Shown here in pieces: positions 1 through 9,700 of a DNA stretch of 44,203 nt. Each line of letters starts with the position of its first letter. The stretch's first letter is position 1. The translations under genes were made by a program, and so were the position numbers. This DNA comes from Gemmataceae bacterium (GTDB lineage: Bacteria; Planctomycetota; Planctomycetia; Gemmatales; Gemmataceae), in the NCBI GenBank assembly GCA_003136315.1, contig PLDW01000050.1:1-44203 (forward strand), given 5' to 3'. The notes beneath the pieces are model-generated. The model saw nothing but the letters and a program-made list of their open reading frames with translations, ran no database searches and had not been told where the DNA came from.

Positions 1-101
1 GTGTGGTTCACCGGGGCTGCTACAGGCCGCTTGACTCTCTTGACTAAAAAACCATTCGACCATCCAAGTGACCAACGACTTCAGTAGAACTAACGGACGC
101 C

Positions 102-1169
102 CTGCTCAAGCAGTTACCCGACTCGACGTCTTACAAACTGGTCCGCGACTACTGGAAGAAACTCGGTCATCCACCAGCGGACGAAGGCAAGGGATCGTCC
201 AAAGGCACCAAAAAGAAGAAGGGGACGAAGGTCGTCGCCGTAGCCGCGCCGCGCGGGGGCGTGGGGAAAACGACAGTAAGCTATTTCCTGGCCGGCCGGC
301 TCGCCGCCAGCGGCTTGAAGACCTGCTTCGTCGAGCTAGACATCGCAGACCCGACGGTCTACTTCGTCGATGAAAAGCTCCGAAAACACCTCCAAAACCG
401 CGCCGACAAGGGGAAGGGCGACGACAACCCGATCGCCACGCTCTGGAATGCGTGGGTCGATGACGGCCGTAAGGGCATGCAGAAAGTCATCGAGGATCTT
501 CCGTTTCCGAAGGCGGTCTATTCGAAGGAGCGCAACGAACACACGAAGGATCGCAAGAAGTACACGTTCGACGTGTTCGCTGCCGTCCCCTTCGAGGTGA
601 GCGGCCGTGCAGCCGAACTGCTCGCGGCGGCTTCCTCCTCAAAGAACCACACCTCGTTCCTGTCGGCCCTCCTCGCCGCGCTGGAGGAGAGCGGCGAGTA
701 TGACTACGTGATCGTGGACACGGCCGCGGGGCTTCGCGACTTCTCTGAGGCCATGATCAACCTCAAGGAAACAAACGTCGTCCTGATGCTTGCCCACCCA
801 ACCAAGTTGTCGATCCTCAGTAGCCTGGAGAGCTTCGGCCACCGCCCGAAGGGAAAGTCCGCCAAGCGGTTGTTCGTCCTAAACGCCGCCCGCGACATTG
901 ACCGGGAACTCTTCGCGGGGGTGGAAGAGATCATCGACTTCTGCACTCATTGGTCCCGTAACGGGGTCACCAGGTCCACGTTTAAGAAAATGGACCAGAT
1001 GATAACTCAGCTCCGCGCCAACTGCGAGGGGTTCTGCCTCATCCCGTGGAACGAGGCGTGGATGAGGATGGAAGTGAACGTCGATGCGGACGACCTGCCG
1101 GCCAGGGTGGACCGCTTGTCGGAAGAACTTGTCAACACGGTGCGGCGCGCCGCCGAAGGAGACGATTAA
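102..1169 (+). CDS. ParA/MinD-like P-loop ATPase (5' end uncertain)
   Basis: This is a deviant Walker-A ATPase of the ParA/MinD (SIMIBI) type. The motif PRGGVGKTT is encoded at about 249-275, and a Walker-B-like YDYVIVDTAAG lies near 700-732. Members of this family hydrolyse ATP to position DNA or protein complexes. The only canonical start in frame is GTG at 261, but it falls inside the Walker-A motif and would destroy it. Protein-like sequence continues upstream (…KLVRDYWKKLG…) to a stop at 69-71 with no ATG, GTG or TTG. I therefore set the start at CTG 102 tentatively. A sequencing or real indel linking to GTG 68 is the alternative. The gene ends 1 bp before the next ATG (1171), which has a good AGGAG site, so the two form an operon. 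No ParB-like partner is visible. The family call is solid; the biological role is unknown. Confidence 0.75.
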   Translation: MLKQLPDSTSYKLVRDYWKKLGHPPADEGKGSSKGTKKKKGTKVVAVAAPRGGVGKTTVSYFLAGRLAASGLKTCFVELDIADPTVYFVDEKLRKHLQNRADKGKGDDNPIATLWNAWVDDGRKGMQKVIEDLPFPKAVYSKERNEHTKDRKKYTFDVFAAVPFEVSGRAAELLAAASSSKNHTSFLSALLAALEESGEYDYVIVDTAAGLRDFSEAMINLKETNVVLMLAHPTKLSILSSLESFGHRPKGKSAKRLFVLNAARDIDRELFAGVEEIIDFCTHWSRNGVTRSTFKKMDQMITQLRANCEGFCLIPWNEAWMRMEVNVDADDLPARVDRLSEELVNTVRRAAEGDD

Positions 1170-1170
1170 C

Positions 1171-3387
1171 ATGTCGCCCATCAACTTCGATGCCCGGACG
1201 ACGACGGGCCGCCTGGCCGATCTGAGTGCGCGGTACATGCCGACGACGAAGTCCGGAACGCCGCGCCACGCCCTGTACGACGGGTCCAGGGGCTGGACGG
1301 ACGAGGCGGTGTGGCGAAAGTTCCAGCTCACTCCGCACCGCCTCTCGGAAGTGTTCGTGACAGAGGAGTGCCAGAAACTGGTCTCCGGGTTGCTGACCCT
1401 CACCCGAGCGGTGGGCGGCTCGACCAACCCCTCCTTCCTCCTCCGGTTCGTGGCCGCCGTCGCCAGCAGACACCTAGAGATCCTGGCCCACTTGGAGAGC
1501 GTCAAGCGGACGGTCTTCGACGCGGCGCTGATCCACCCCGCGGACACCTCCTCGCCAGAGAAGCGCCCACTGAAGGACCATGTGCTGCACGCGGGGTGTG
1601 TCCTCGACGCGGCCATCGCATTGCTCGATCAGACTGGACACGACGGGCAGAAGCTCTTTCTTCGCCTCTTCGACGCGATGCGACAGGCGTACGACAATAT
1701 CTTCACGGGTCCGGAGGCGGCTCCGAACCCGCTTGCGAACATCACCTCCGATGCCGAGCGCAAGGCGTTCGTCACCGACTGCTGCGTCGGAGCGGTGCTG
1801 GCCCATGACAACGGCTATCTGCCTATGTTCGAGGTGCATCTAGGGGACGCGCACGTCGGGCACCTCATCGGATTCCTCAAGCGGAAGCAGTCGGCCCGCG
1901 AGGAGTTGAGGGGGTGGTTGGACAAGGTGACTGGGAAGGTGTCGGCTCAGTTGGTGAGGGATGGAGCCGACGTGACGGCGATCACGCTCCTCCTGCCCCC
2001 GTTCACCAACGCCTGGATGACGGAGAAGGATCTCAACGAGAAGCCAGACAAGCTGCACGGCTCGGTGTCCGGCTACCAGTTGCTCGACTACTTCTTCTGT
2101 TCCAAAACGGCCGCCAGGAAGGCCCTCGTTCCGGCAGAACAGTGGATGCTGCTGATGATCGCGGGCGCGAGCATCTTTCACGGCGCCGAACTCCCCGCCC
2201 TCTGCGACCCAATCCTCTCCCCGGAGGACATCGCCGACCGGTCGCTGCTCCGCGCCGACTTGGCCCGGTCCGACAATCCGGTCCGTCAGGCGCTCGTGAA
2301 CGAACCTGACGGGGCCAGCCTCTTGCAGCAGGCGGATGAGATCGAGGGCGACGATAGCTGTCTTCTGGCGGTTCTGACTCGTTTGAATGCGTGGATCGAC
2401 TGTGAGAGTCTCCAGAATCGCTCGGAATTTCAACAGTCGCTGAAGCGGAATCCGTCATACGAGCTGCGGGAGCTCCTGCGGGGACGGGAGAAGGACAAGG
2501 GCGAGCACGCGGAGGCGTGGCAGACGCGACTGAACCGCCTGATCCTGGAAGCCAGCCTCCAGGGCCTTCGCCCCGCTCTGGACCACACACTGGCCCGCGT
2601 GTGGGCGGTTAACCCCTTGGGGCTGTACCTGTATGCCGTGGATGCGATGCAGGAGTGGGTGCGGTTGACTTGGGAGACGACCCACTCGAACGATACCGGA
2701 CCAAACGTGAAGCCGCTCCAAAAGCGCACGGCGGCGGGGACAAAGTCGGTGCGGCTCCTGAGTCAGCACCTGGGCCTGAACCAGATCGAAGGTCTCAAGG
2801 TGATCATCGGGCAGTCGCCGATCCCGAAAACAGTGATCGAGTTCTTCCCACGGGGCAGGACCAGCGACCGGACCGAGCGTATCGAGATCCGCTACCCCGA
2901 GGTGGACCCCCCGGAGAATCGGTTCGTCACCCAGTACGGCTTTTATGACTACCGCAGGATCACGGGGGACTTCCAGAAGGCTCGAACGATCCCGGCGGCG
3001 ATGCGACTGATCACCGGTTGCGCCCGCGTCGATTGCATCCTTCCCGACCGCACCGAAGTGGCGTTAGACGCGGTTGTCGATGCGCTCGAGGGCGTGGTGC
3101 GAGAGGTCGCCGGTCGGGACGAGTTGCCCGAGCTGTCGATCCCCAGCACTGGCACCCAACGCAAGAGGCGGCGCGCGGCCGTGAAACCCCACCTGAAGCA
3201 CATCGACATCCACGGGCATGAAGCCTACCGGACCGCCGCCGCCCTACGGTTCCGGGACGATCTGAATCGCATCCACGAATCTTTGCGGAACCCGTCCGTC
3301 GCCGATCACGGTCCCACCGATCTTGACAAGTGGCTCAAGGATTGCGTAAAGGCCACTACCGAGAGGTTCCGAGCGGGCGACACCTGA
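1171..3387 (+). CDS. Unknown 738-aa protein with HD-like metal-site pattern
   Basis: I do not recognise this 738-aa protein as a whole. ATG 1171 is preceded by AGGAG 9-13 bp upstream and follows the ATPase gene by 1 bp. Visible in the first half is an H…HD…H arrangement reminiscent of HD-domain metal-dependent phosphohydrolases: H140 (VLHAG), H212-D213 (LAHDNGY) and H337 (IFHGAEL), in predicted helical, leucine-rich sequence. The C-terminal ~250 residues contain a basic patch (QRKRRRAAVKPH, about 675-690) and no motif I know. There is no signal peptide or membrane segment. It sits between a ParA-like ATPase and an M78 metallopeptidase, so the three probably act together. The HD assignment is inferred from residue pattern only; the spacings are long (72 and 124 residues) and could be coincidental. 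Confidence 0.7.
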   Translation: MSPINFDARTTTGRLADLSARYMPTTKSGTPRHALYDGSRGWTDEAVWRKFQLTPHRLSEVFVTEECQKLVSGLLTLTRAVGGSTNPSFLLRFVAAVASRHLEILAHLESVKRTVFDAALIHPADTSSPEKRPLKDHVLHAGCVLDAAIALLDQTGHDGQKLFLRLFDAMRQAYDNIFTGPEAAPNPLANITSDAERKAFVTDCCVGAVLAHDNGYLPMFEVHLGDAHVGHLIGFLKRKQSAREELRGWLDKVTGKVSAQLVRDGADVTAITLLLPPFTNAWMTEKDLNEKPDKLHGSVSGYQLLDYFFCSKTAARKALVPAEQWMLLMIAGASIFHGAELPALCDPILSPEDIADRSLLRADLARSDNPVRQALVNEPDGASLLQQADEIEGDDSCLLAVLTRLNAWIDCESLQNRSEFQQSLKRNPSYELRELLRGREKDKGEHAEAWQTRLNRLILEASLQGLRPALDHTLARVWAVNPLGLYLYAVDAMQEWVRLTWETTHSNDTGPNVKPLQKRTAAGTKSVRLLSQHLGLNQIEGLKVIIGQSPIPKTVIEFFPRGRTSDRTERIEIRYPEVDPPENRFVTQYGFYDYRRITGDFQKARTIPAAMRLITGCARVDCILPDRTEVALDAVVDALEGVVREVAGRDELPELSIPSTGTQRKRRRAAVKPHLKHIDIHGHEAYRTAAALRFRDDLNRIHESLRNPSVADHGPTDLDKWLKDCVKATTERFRAGDT

Positions 3388-3425
3388 ATCTCCCGCTCGG
3401 CCCGGCACCTTCACGACGAGTGGTC

Positions 3426-4448
3426 ATGGAAGACCGCCTCGGCGGGACGAGCGAGTTGGGCCTTTGGCTCTGCCGGACGACGGGCGCAACCAACCCCCGG
3501 AAGGCGCTCGCGGATCGCTGCGCCGAACTGATTGCCGCGCTGGGTGATCGACACCCGCCGACCCGGGTCGGACCGCTTGGACAGTTGTTAGGTCTGGAAC
3601 CGGGACCGCGTGTCCGACCGCAGATCCCGCGCGGGATGCTCGACCTCACATCCGGCCAAACTTACCTCCGCTCGTTCCGACCCATTCGCCCCGAAGGTTC
3701 GCTCGACCTGGAGACGGGGGTCATTTCCGTACAGGATCGAGCCGATCAATTCCGTCCGCTGACCTTTGGTGAACGGGCGCGGATGCGATTCACCTGTGCC
3801 CACGAGATCGGACACGCGCTCTTCTACAACTTCAACACTCGCCCTGCCCGGCGCAGCGCTCCTCTTGGTCCCCGACTGGAAGAAGAACGCTTTTGCGATT
3901 ATGCAGCGCGACATTTCCTCCTGCCAGCGGCCTGGATCGAACCCGAGTTCGCAGCTCATCATCGCCCGAGCCTTGCGCTCTTGCGAGCCTGTGCTGCCCG
4001 TTATATCGTGAGTCTTCGCGTGGCCGCCGCCAGGGCGGCAGAGTGGTTCGCACCTCGGCTGGCTGCCAACGATTTCTACCTCCTCTCGCGAGTGACGACC
4101 AACGCCGCGGGGGGAGGGGTCAAGAAGCCACGTTGTCTGGGTGTCTTTCTGTCAAATCGACTGCGTTCCGAGGGGGTTTCATTCCTCAGAGGGTATCAGG
4201 GATTGGCTGGGGTAAAGCGTGTGGGCGTGCGAGTGCATGACTGGTCGCTGAACGAACTGCACGCCGGCCTGTGTCGGAAGCAACCTGGACTCCAGAGTGG
4301 CCCGCACGTCGAGATCCTCCGCTGCCCGGACGGGAGTATCGTCAACCTCACCTCAACGCATTTCCGTCTCGGATGCACAACGACGGTCTGGACGGAAGGA
4401 CGAATCGAAGTCGTGGCGAACCCCACAAGGTTTCGCCGCGCGGCATAA
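3426..4448 (+). CDS. ImmA/IrrE-type (M78) metallopeptidase
   Basis: This 340-aa protein carries the zinc-peptidase motif HEIGH (residues 126-130, CAHEIGHALFYNF). About 25 residues later comes EERFCDYAARHFLLP, the usual position of the third zinc ligand and the typical 'E..A..FL.P' helix of M78 peptidases. The family includes ImmA and IrrE, which cleave repressors in response to stress or phage/mobile-element cues. Here no XRE repressor is fused or adjacent, so its substrate is unknown. The start is ATG 3426, with GTG 3420 as an alternative, 38 bp after the upstream stop. It is the last gene of the ATPase-HD-peptidase operon and lies ~0.9 kb before brxA. The C-terminal ~150 residues after the peptidase core are not recognised; they may be a sensor or substrate-binding part. 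Confidence 0.85.
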   Translation: MEDRLGGTSELGLWLCRTTGATNPRKALADRCAELIAALGDRHPPTRVGPLGQLLGLEPGPRVRPQIPRGMLDLTSGQTYLRSFRPIRPEGSLDLETGVISVQDRADQFRPLTFGERARMRFTCAHEIGHALFYNFNTRPARRSAPLGPRLEEERFCDYAARHFLLPAAWIEPEFAAHHRPSLALLRACAARYIVSLRVAAARAAEWFAPRLAANDFYLLSRVTTNAAGGGVKKPRCLGVFLSNRLRSEGVSFLRGYQGLAGVKRVGVRVHDWSLNELHAGLCRKQPGLQSGPHVEILRCPDGSIVNLTSTHFRLGCTTTVWTEGRIEVVANPTRFRRAA

Positions 4449-4662
4449 ACGCGCACCCACCTTTTCTGGATCTTACCTTTGCGCAACGCAGTGGGGTCAC
4501 CGACATCCGAAAGCCCCTCAATGAGCCTCTCACGGAGCATGTCGTCCCCACCTCGGCGAAATTCTCGATCTTCGATCACACCAGCTCGAACACTTCGCAT
4601 GGCTCACGGTCCATGCACCAGGCAACGAACGTCAGGATCTCCTCGGCCCCCCCTTTTCCCAC

Positions 4663-4742
4663 TTGGGGAGGTAGGAGGAAAGGGAGATAAGGGAGATAAG
4701 CCCCCCTTACCTCCCTTTCCTCCCTTTCCTCCTACCTCCCAA
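4663..4742. repeat. Long inverted repeat (hairpin) with GGAGGTAGGAGG core
   Basis: The left arm (4663-4700) is purine-rich and the right arm (4706-4742) is its near-perfect reverse complement, giving a stem of about 35 bp around a C-rich loop. The outer core is GGAGGTAGGAGG / CCTCCTACCTCC. The same core and layout recur at 26,755-26,827 at the end of a primase gene. It is too large and lacks the T-tract of a simple terminator. Its function is unknown. Confidence 0.8.
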
Positions 4743-5274
4743 CCCTGTGATTGAGGGTGGCGACCGTGTCCCCATCCTTCCCCGGCGAGCTGCTACAACC
4801 AACCCCACGACTCCCTCGTCTGTGGATGATCGGGTCAGTTTTGACGGCGGTGGGGTTCTCGCGCTGGAGAGATGTGTTTACGGTCTGAGGTCCACACCAA
4901 CTGGCGGTGAGGTTGGCTGGAATCCTGGCGGAGCGCGGCGGGGTTGGGATGAGTTCGCCAAGGCCCTTGGCTTGGCGGGAAAGGCGGGGAACCTCACCCG
5001 ACGTGCTCAGTTCGCTTCTGCCGGGCGATCAGTGGGATGGATGGGTTGGAGGTCATCCCCGATGATCGAGGCAGGGCGATGGACTGGCGCGGTCGGGAAG
5101 TGTGCAGTGTCACGATGTCACCCAGCGGGGGCTCAGCCTCAAGAACCTCACCCCGGCGATGACGAGCAGTAACCCGGCAATGTGGGGAACCCCAAACCCC
5201 CTTCACGGCACCCCCACACCCGCCCTTGCGACGATCCACCCCGACTCGTAGTTTGTTGGCGTAATTGTTCAACG

Positions 5275-5308
5275 CCCCACGTTGGGGAGCAACCCGCCAA
5301 ATTGGCGG
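5275..5308. promoter_or_regulatory. Two dyads upstream of brxA (candidate operator)
   Basis: CCCCA-CGT-TGGGG (5275-5287) and CCGCCAA-A-TTGGCGG (5294-5308) are adjacent perfect inverted repeats. The second ends 16 bp before ATG 5325 and 46 bp before the chosen brxA start at 5355. They are suitable as repressor sites for the BREX operon. No BrxR (WYL) regulator gene is found in the window, so the protein that might bind is unknown. Confidence 0.4.
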
Positions 5309-5354
5309 TCCCGGAACCGTGGGCATGGATGCCGCAACGACCGAGGACCGTGAT

Positions 5355-6176
5355 ATGTCCGTCCGCAAGCATTCGGCGACGGAGGTACAGCCCCGACCAA
5401 AAGCCCTCTACTCCTCGAAGATCATCAAGGCTGGGGCACTCCTCGCTGACACGAAGACCCTTTTGGCCCACTGGGATGTGGCCAGTACGGCGGCGGATAA
5501 CGTCCAGCGGTTGCGGCGGGAAAACGTGTTCGGTAAGGCGTCCCGGTCGCGGGTCGAGGACATCCTGAACATTTTCCGTCAGCGATATCTGGCCGATGAG
5601 GCCGTGACGAGGGCGCTCGTCATACTGGTGAACAGGAAACTTCCCGCCGCCTCGCTCGACCGTATCTTGTACTTCCACGCTGCTCGTTCCGACCGGTTGC
5701 TTCACGATGTCGTCGTCGAGGTCTTGATGCCCTTGCAGGCGAGGGGTTTCAAAGACATCGACGTGGTGGACATCCAGACGCCGCTGAAAAAGTGGGTGGA
5801 CGATGGAATGACCACTGCCCCGTGGTCGGAGCCGACCATCGTGCGGATCGCCCAAGGGCTCCTGTCCGCACTGAGGGATTTCGGCGTTTTACAGGGAGCC
5901 GCCAAGAAGCGGATCGCCCCGGCGTACTTGCCAGTCGAGGCGTTCTCTTACTTGATGTTCTTCCTCAAGCAGCACGAACCCTCGGGGGCAAAACTCGTTG
6001 AACTTCCCGACTGGAAGCTGTTCTTCCTGTCACGGGAGGGGGTCGAACGGTTCTTGTTCGAGGCCCACCAGCAGCACCTTCTGGAGTACCATGCGGCGGG
6101 CAGCGTGACCCGGTTGACCTTCCCTGTCGGCACTCTTGAGGAATACGCGAATGTCCTCGCTGAAGGAGCGCATTGA
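5355..6176 (+). CDS. brxA: BREX protein BrxA
   Basis: First gene of the type 1 BREX operon. The 273-aa product matches BrxA (DUF1819) by position, size and character: a mostly helical small protein with …SRSRVEDILNIFRQRYL… near the start and …DWKLFFLSREGVERFLFEAH… towards the end. BrxA is a small DNA-binding-type BREX component whose exact role is unclear. ATG 5355 is chosen because GAGG lies 8-11 bp upstream; ATG 5325 would add ten residues. It overlaps brxB by 26 bp, indicating co-translation. No defects are seen. Confidence 0.85.
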   Translation: MSVRKHSATEVQPRPKALYSSKIIKAGALLADTKTLLAHWDVASTAADNVQRLRRENVFGKASRSRVEDILNIFRQRYLADEAVTRALVILVNRKLPAASLDRILYFHAARSDRLLHDVVVEVLMPLQARGFKDIDVVDIQTPLKKWVDDGMTTAPWSEPTIVRIAQGLLSALRDFGVLQGAAKKRIAPAYLPVEAFSYLMFFLKQHEPSGAKLVELPDWKLFFLSREGVERFLFEAHQQHLLEYHAAGSVTRLTFPVGTLEEYANVLAEGAH

Positions 6177-6732
6177 ACTCCTCGAAAATGACCTGAAGGC
6201 GGTGCCTTCCCGAATCAGCGTGTACCACGACCTTCCGTTCGCAATCCTGCGGTACAACCCGGACGAAGAGTGGGATCTGCGGCGGGAGGTCGAACTGCTG
6301 GCAACCCGGCTGGAGGCCACGGGCAAGGAGGTTCATTCCATCTCGATGTCGGAGTTCCTCTGGAAAGCGATTGAAGAAACCGAGGGGCTCGATGAGGTGG
6401 TCGCGTTAGAGCAGAAACGGGGCTACCTTGAGGCCCAGGACCAGGTGACGACCTACCTTTCCGACCGAGATTGGCGACCTCTGGCCGGGCTGCTTGCCGA
6501 GCGGCTGGGCAAACTCAACCCTGCCAGGAGCATCGCCTTCCTGACCCGGGTCGCGGCAATGGCCCCTGGTATCTACCACATGTCGAAACTCCTCGACCAG
6601 ATGCACGGCAAGACACGGGTGACGACGATCCTGTTCTACCCCGGCTCCATTGAGGGTACGACCGGCCTGCGGTTCATGAACCTTGAGGATCGGGACGCGC
6701 TGGGCAACTACCGGGTCAAGATCTACGGCTGA
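6151..6732 (+). CDS. brxB: BREX protein BrxB
   Basis: This 193-aa protein is of the BrxB (DUF1788) type, with the N-terminal MSSLKERIELLENDL helix, a DLPFAILRY segment and a C-terminal LFYPG-x-E-G segment ending in YRVKIYG, all typical of the family. ATG 6151 has GAGGA 10 bp upstream; an in-frame TTG at 6136 is less likely. It overlaps brxA and precedes brxC by 13 bp. BrxB is an essential, biochemically obscure member of type 1 BREX. The gene looks intact. Confidence 0.88.
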   Translation: MSSLKERIELLENDLKAVPSRISVYHDLPFAILRYNPDEEWDLRREVELLATRLEATGKEVHSISMSEFLWKAIEETEGLDEVVALEQKRGYLEAQDQVTTYLSDRDWRPLAGLLAERLGKLNPARSIAFLTRVAAMAPGIYHMSKLLDQMHGKTRVTTILFYPGSIEGTTGLRFMNLEDRDALGNYRVKIYG

Positions 6733-6745
6733 GGTGAAGCGCCCC

Positions 6746-9700
6746 ATGAAAACCATCGCCGAATTGCTGCAACGCGACCTCAGCCGCAAGATCGAGGAGA
6801 TCATCCAGGTCGATCAGGCGGACGACGAGTCGGTTCTCGCCGAGATCACCGAGTACGTCGCCACTGACAGCATTCGGGAGCAGTACCACCAACTGTTCAA
6901 GGCCATTGCCGAGGCTCCATCCGACCCGCAAGAGAGTATCGGAGTGTGGGTCTCGGGGTTCTTCGGCTCGGGAAAGAGTTCGTTCGCCAAAAACCTTGGC
7001 TACGCCCTCCAGAACCGCACCCTGATGGGGAACCCATTTGCCGACCTTTTCAAGCAACAGATCGGCGACAGTCGCATCGGCGACTTGCTCGACCTCATCA
7101 ACGTGAAGACGCCCACGGAGGTCATCTTCTTCGAGGTCGCCAAGGAACGGGACACCCGGAAGGTGACGGAACGCATCGCGGAATTGATGTATACCGTCCT
7201 GCTCCGGGAACTCGATTACGCCGAGGATTTCGACATTGCTGAGCTGGAGATCGAACTTGAAGCTGAGGGCAAACTCGACCCGTTCGTCGCCGCCTGCAAG
7301 AAACTCCACAAGCTCGACTGGCGGATGGTCCGCAAGGGCGCCCAGAAGCTCTCCCGCGCCAGCGCGGTCCTGCACGATCTTGACCCGACGACGTACCCCG
7401 CCGCGGACTCGTGGGCACACTCGCAACGAAACAGGGACGCCGCGATCACGGTCAGCAAGGTCGTGGAGCGGACCTTCGAGCTTTGGGGGCGGCGGCGTAA
7501 GGGCAAGGCCCTCGTCTTCATCATCGACGAAGTGGGGCAGCACGTCGCCCGCAGCGGCGACAAGATCGAAGACCTTCGGGCCACGGTCGAGGAGTTTGGG
7601 AAGGTCGGTAAGAACCTGCTGAAGAAACGCAAGATCGCCGCCCCCTGCTGGGTCGTTGTCACCTCGCAGGAGAAGCTTGACGAGGTGGTGTCGGCTCTCG
7701 GGGATGACAAGCGGATTGATCTGGCCAAGCTCCAGGACCGATTCCGCCACAAGGTCGATCTCGCCCCGTCCGATATCCGCGAAGTCGCCACCAAGCGGGT
7801 GCTCGCCAAGAGGCCGGAGGCCGTGCCGCTGCTCAGGAAACTGTTCGCCGACAATCTGGGGTCGCTGAACGCCGCCCTCCGACTGGAGCGGACCACCCGC
7901 CGCACCGACATCAGCGAGACCGATTTCGTCCGGTTCTACCCGTACTCGCCGCACTACATCGACCTGTGCATTGGCATCATGTCTGGAATCCGCCTGCAAC
8001 CGGGTGCTCCCCGGCACTACGGCGGCAGCAACCGGACGATCATCAAGCAAGCCTATGAGATGCTCGTCTCGGATCGCACGGCGTTCGCCAAGAAATCGAT
8101 CGGTGCGATGGTCACGCTGGACAAGGTGTATGAGTTGGTCGAGGGGAACCTCTCCAACGAGAAGCGCACCGACCTCGACGAGATCAGCCAACGGTTTAAG
8201 CTCGTCCCGGACGATCAGGGCTGGGCGCTGCGGGTCGCCAAGGTCGTCTGCCTGTTGGAGTTCATCCGGGATCTTCCCCGCACTGAGGCCAACCTCGCCG
8301 CCTTCCTGGTCGATGAGGTGGGCAAGCCCGCTCCGCTGAAGGAAACGCAGGCGGCGGTCAAGCGGCTGGAGGACGCCAAGTTCATTCGCAATACCGAGGA
8401 TGGGTGGAAACTCCAGACGGCGCAGGAGAAGACGTGGACGAACGAAAGGGGCACCCACCTCGAACCGAAGCCCCGAGAGCGGAACGACCTGACCCGGCAG
8501 GCACTCCAACAGATCTTCGACGAGCCCGAGTTCAAGACTTACCGCTACCAGAACTACCGCTCGTTCCGCATCGGCATCAGCGTTGATGGGTCGAGTCTCA
8601 GCGACGAAGGCGATCTCCCGCTGAGCCTCTGTATCGCCGATGACGACGACGATTTCGCCAAGAGGTTGACCGAGGTGCGGGAGGAAAGCCGCCAGAAATC
8701 GCACGAGAACGACCTGTACTGGTTATTCTCCTTCACCCCGGAAATGGACGAGCTTGTTGCCCAACTGCACGCCTCCCGCAAGATGGTCGAGAAGTACGAC
8801 CAGTTGCGTGCCCAAAACAAGATTACGACCGACGAGGCGACGTGCCTTCAGGACGAGAAGACCGCGACTCTCGGCTTCCAATCCCGATTGCGGGACAAGC
8901 TCACCGAGGGCATGGAGAAGGGCACCGGGATGTTCCGGGGCGTCCAGAAGGACGCTGCCGGGTTGGGTAAGGGCCTCGGGGAGATCCTCAAGAAACTCTT
9001 CGCCCACGTTGTCCCATTCCTCTACCCGAAACTGGAGATGGGAGCGCGCTCCCTCAAGGGTGACGAGGCCGAACAGATCCTCAAGGCGGCAGACCTCAAG
9101 GCACTGCCAAACGTGTTCTACGGGTCCGAAACTGGGCTCGGGCTGGTGGTCAAAGACGGGGTGAAAAACGTCATCTGCACAACGGCGGAAGTCGCCAAGG
9201 AGATGATGGACTACCTCAAGAGTGAGCACAGCTACGGCAACAAAGACTCTCGCATGGGCAAAGCGCTGGAGCGGCGATTCTGTGGGACCGGCTACGGCTG
9301 GGAGCAGGATATGGTGCGTCTCATCCTCGCCACCCTCTTTCGCGCGGGCGAGGTCGAAGTCACCTACCAAGGCAACCGTTTCGCGAACTACCAAGACCCG
9401 GTGTCGCGGACGCCGTTCACCAAGACCCCGGCCTTTCGCTCCTCCCTGTTTTCGCCCCGTCAATCGGTCGGGCTCAAGATGCTGACACAAGCGGTTCAGC
9501 AACTTGAAGCCCTGACCGGCGAGGAGGTCGATGTCGAGGAGGGGGCGATTGCGACGGCCTTCAAGAAAGTCGCCGCCGAGGAGCTGGAGAAGCTCCACCC
9601 CCTAAAGGCCCTCGCCGAAGCCAACCGCCTGCCGGTCGTCTCGGTGCTGACAGAGTACCAGCAGACGCTCGTGGGTATCCAAGGCTCGGCCTCCGACGAC

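Larger units (their letters stand above)
4449..5354. other. Non-coding region between the M78 gene and brxA
   Basis: No convincing gene is seen in this 0.9 kb. It contains a long purine/pyrimidine hairpin (4663-4742) and two small dyads just before brxA (5275-5308). On the minus strand, about 4660 to 4575, there is a short protein-like reading ending in a stop (…ILTFVAWCMDREPC…), which could be the tail of a decayed gene abutting the hairpin. The promoter for the BREX operon should lie here, but I cannot assign -35/-10 boxes with confidence. Confidence 0.5.

Noticed and set aside
4196-4600. 134-aa minus-strand ORF over the M78 3' end
   Set aside because: Overlaps a well-supported gene antisense; only a short stretch looks protein-like and no family is recognised.
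4747-5172. 141-aa plus-strand ORF before brxA
   Set aside because: Glycine/arginine-rich low-information sequence, no ribosome site, lies in the hairpin-containing leader.
6716-8704. 662-aa minus-strand ORF opposite brxC
   Set aside because: Antisense shadow of a strongly conserved ATPase gene in high-GC DNA; arginine/valine/leucine-rich low-information sequence and no known motifs.
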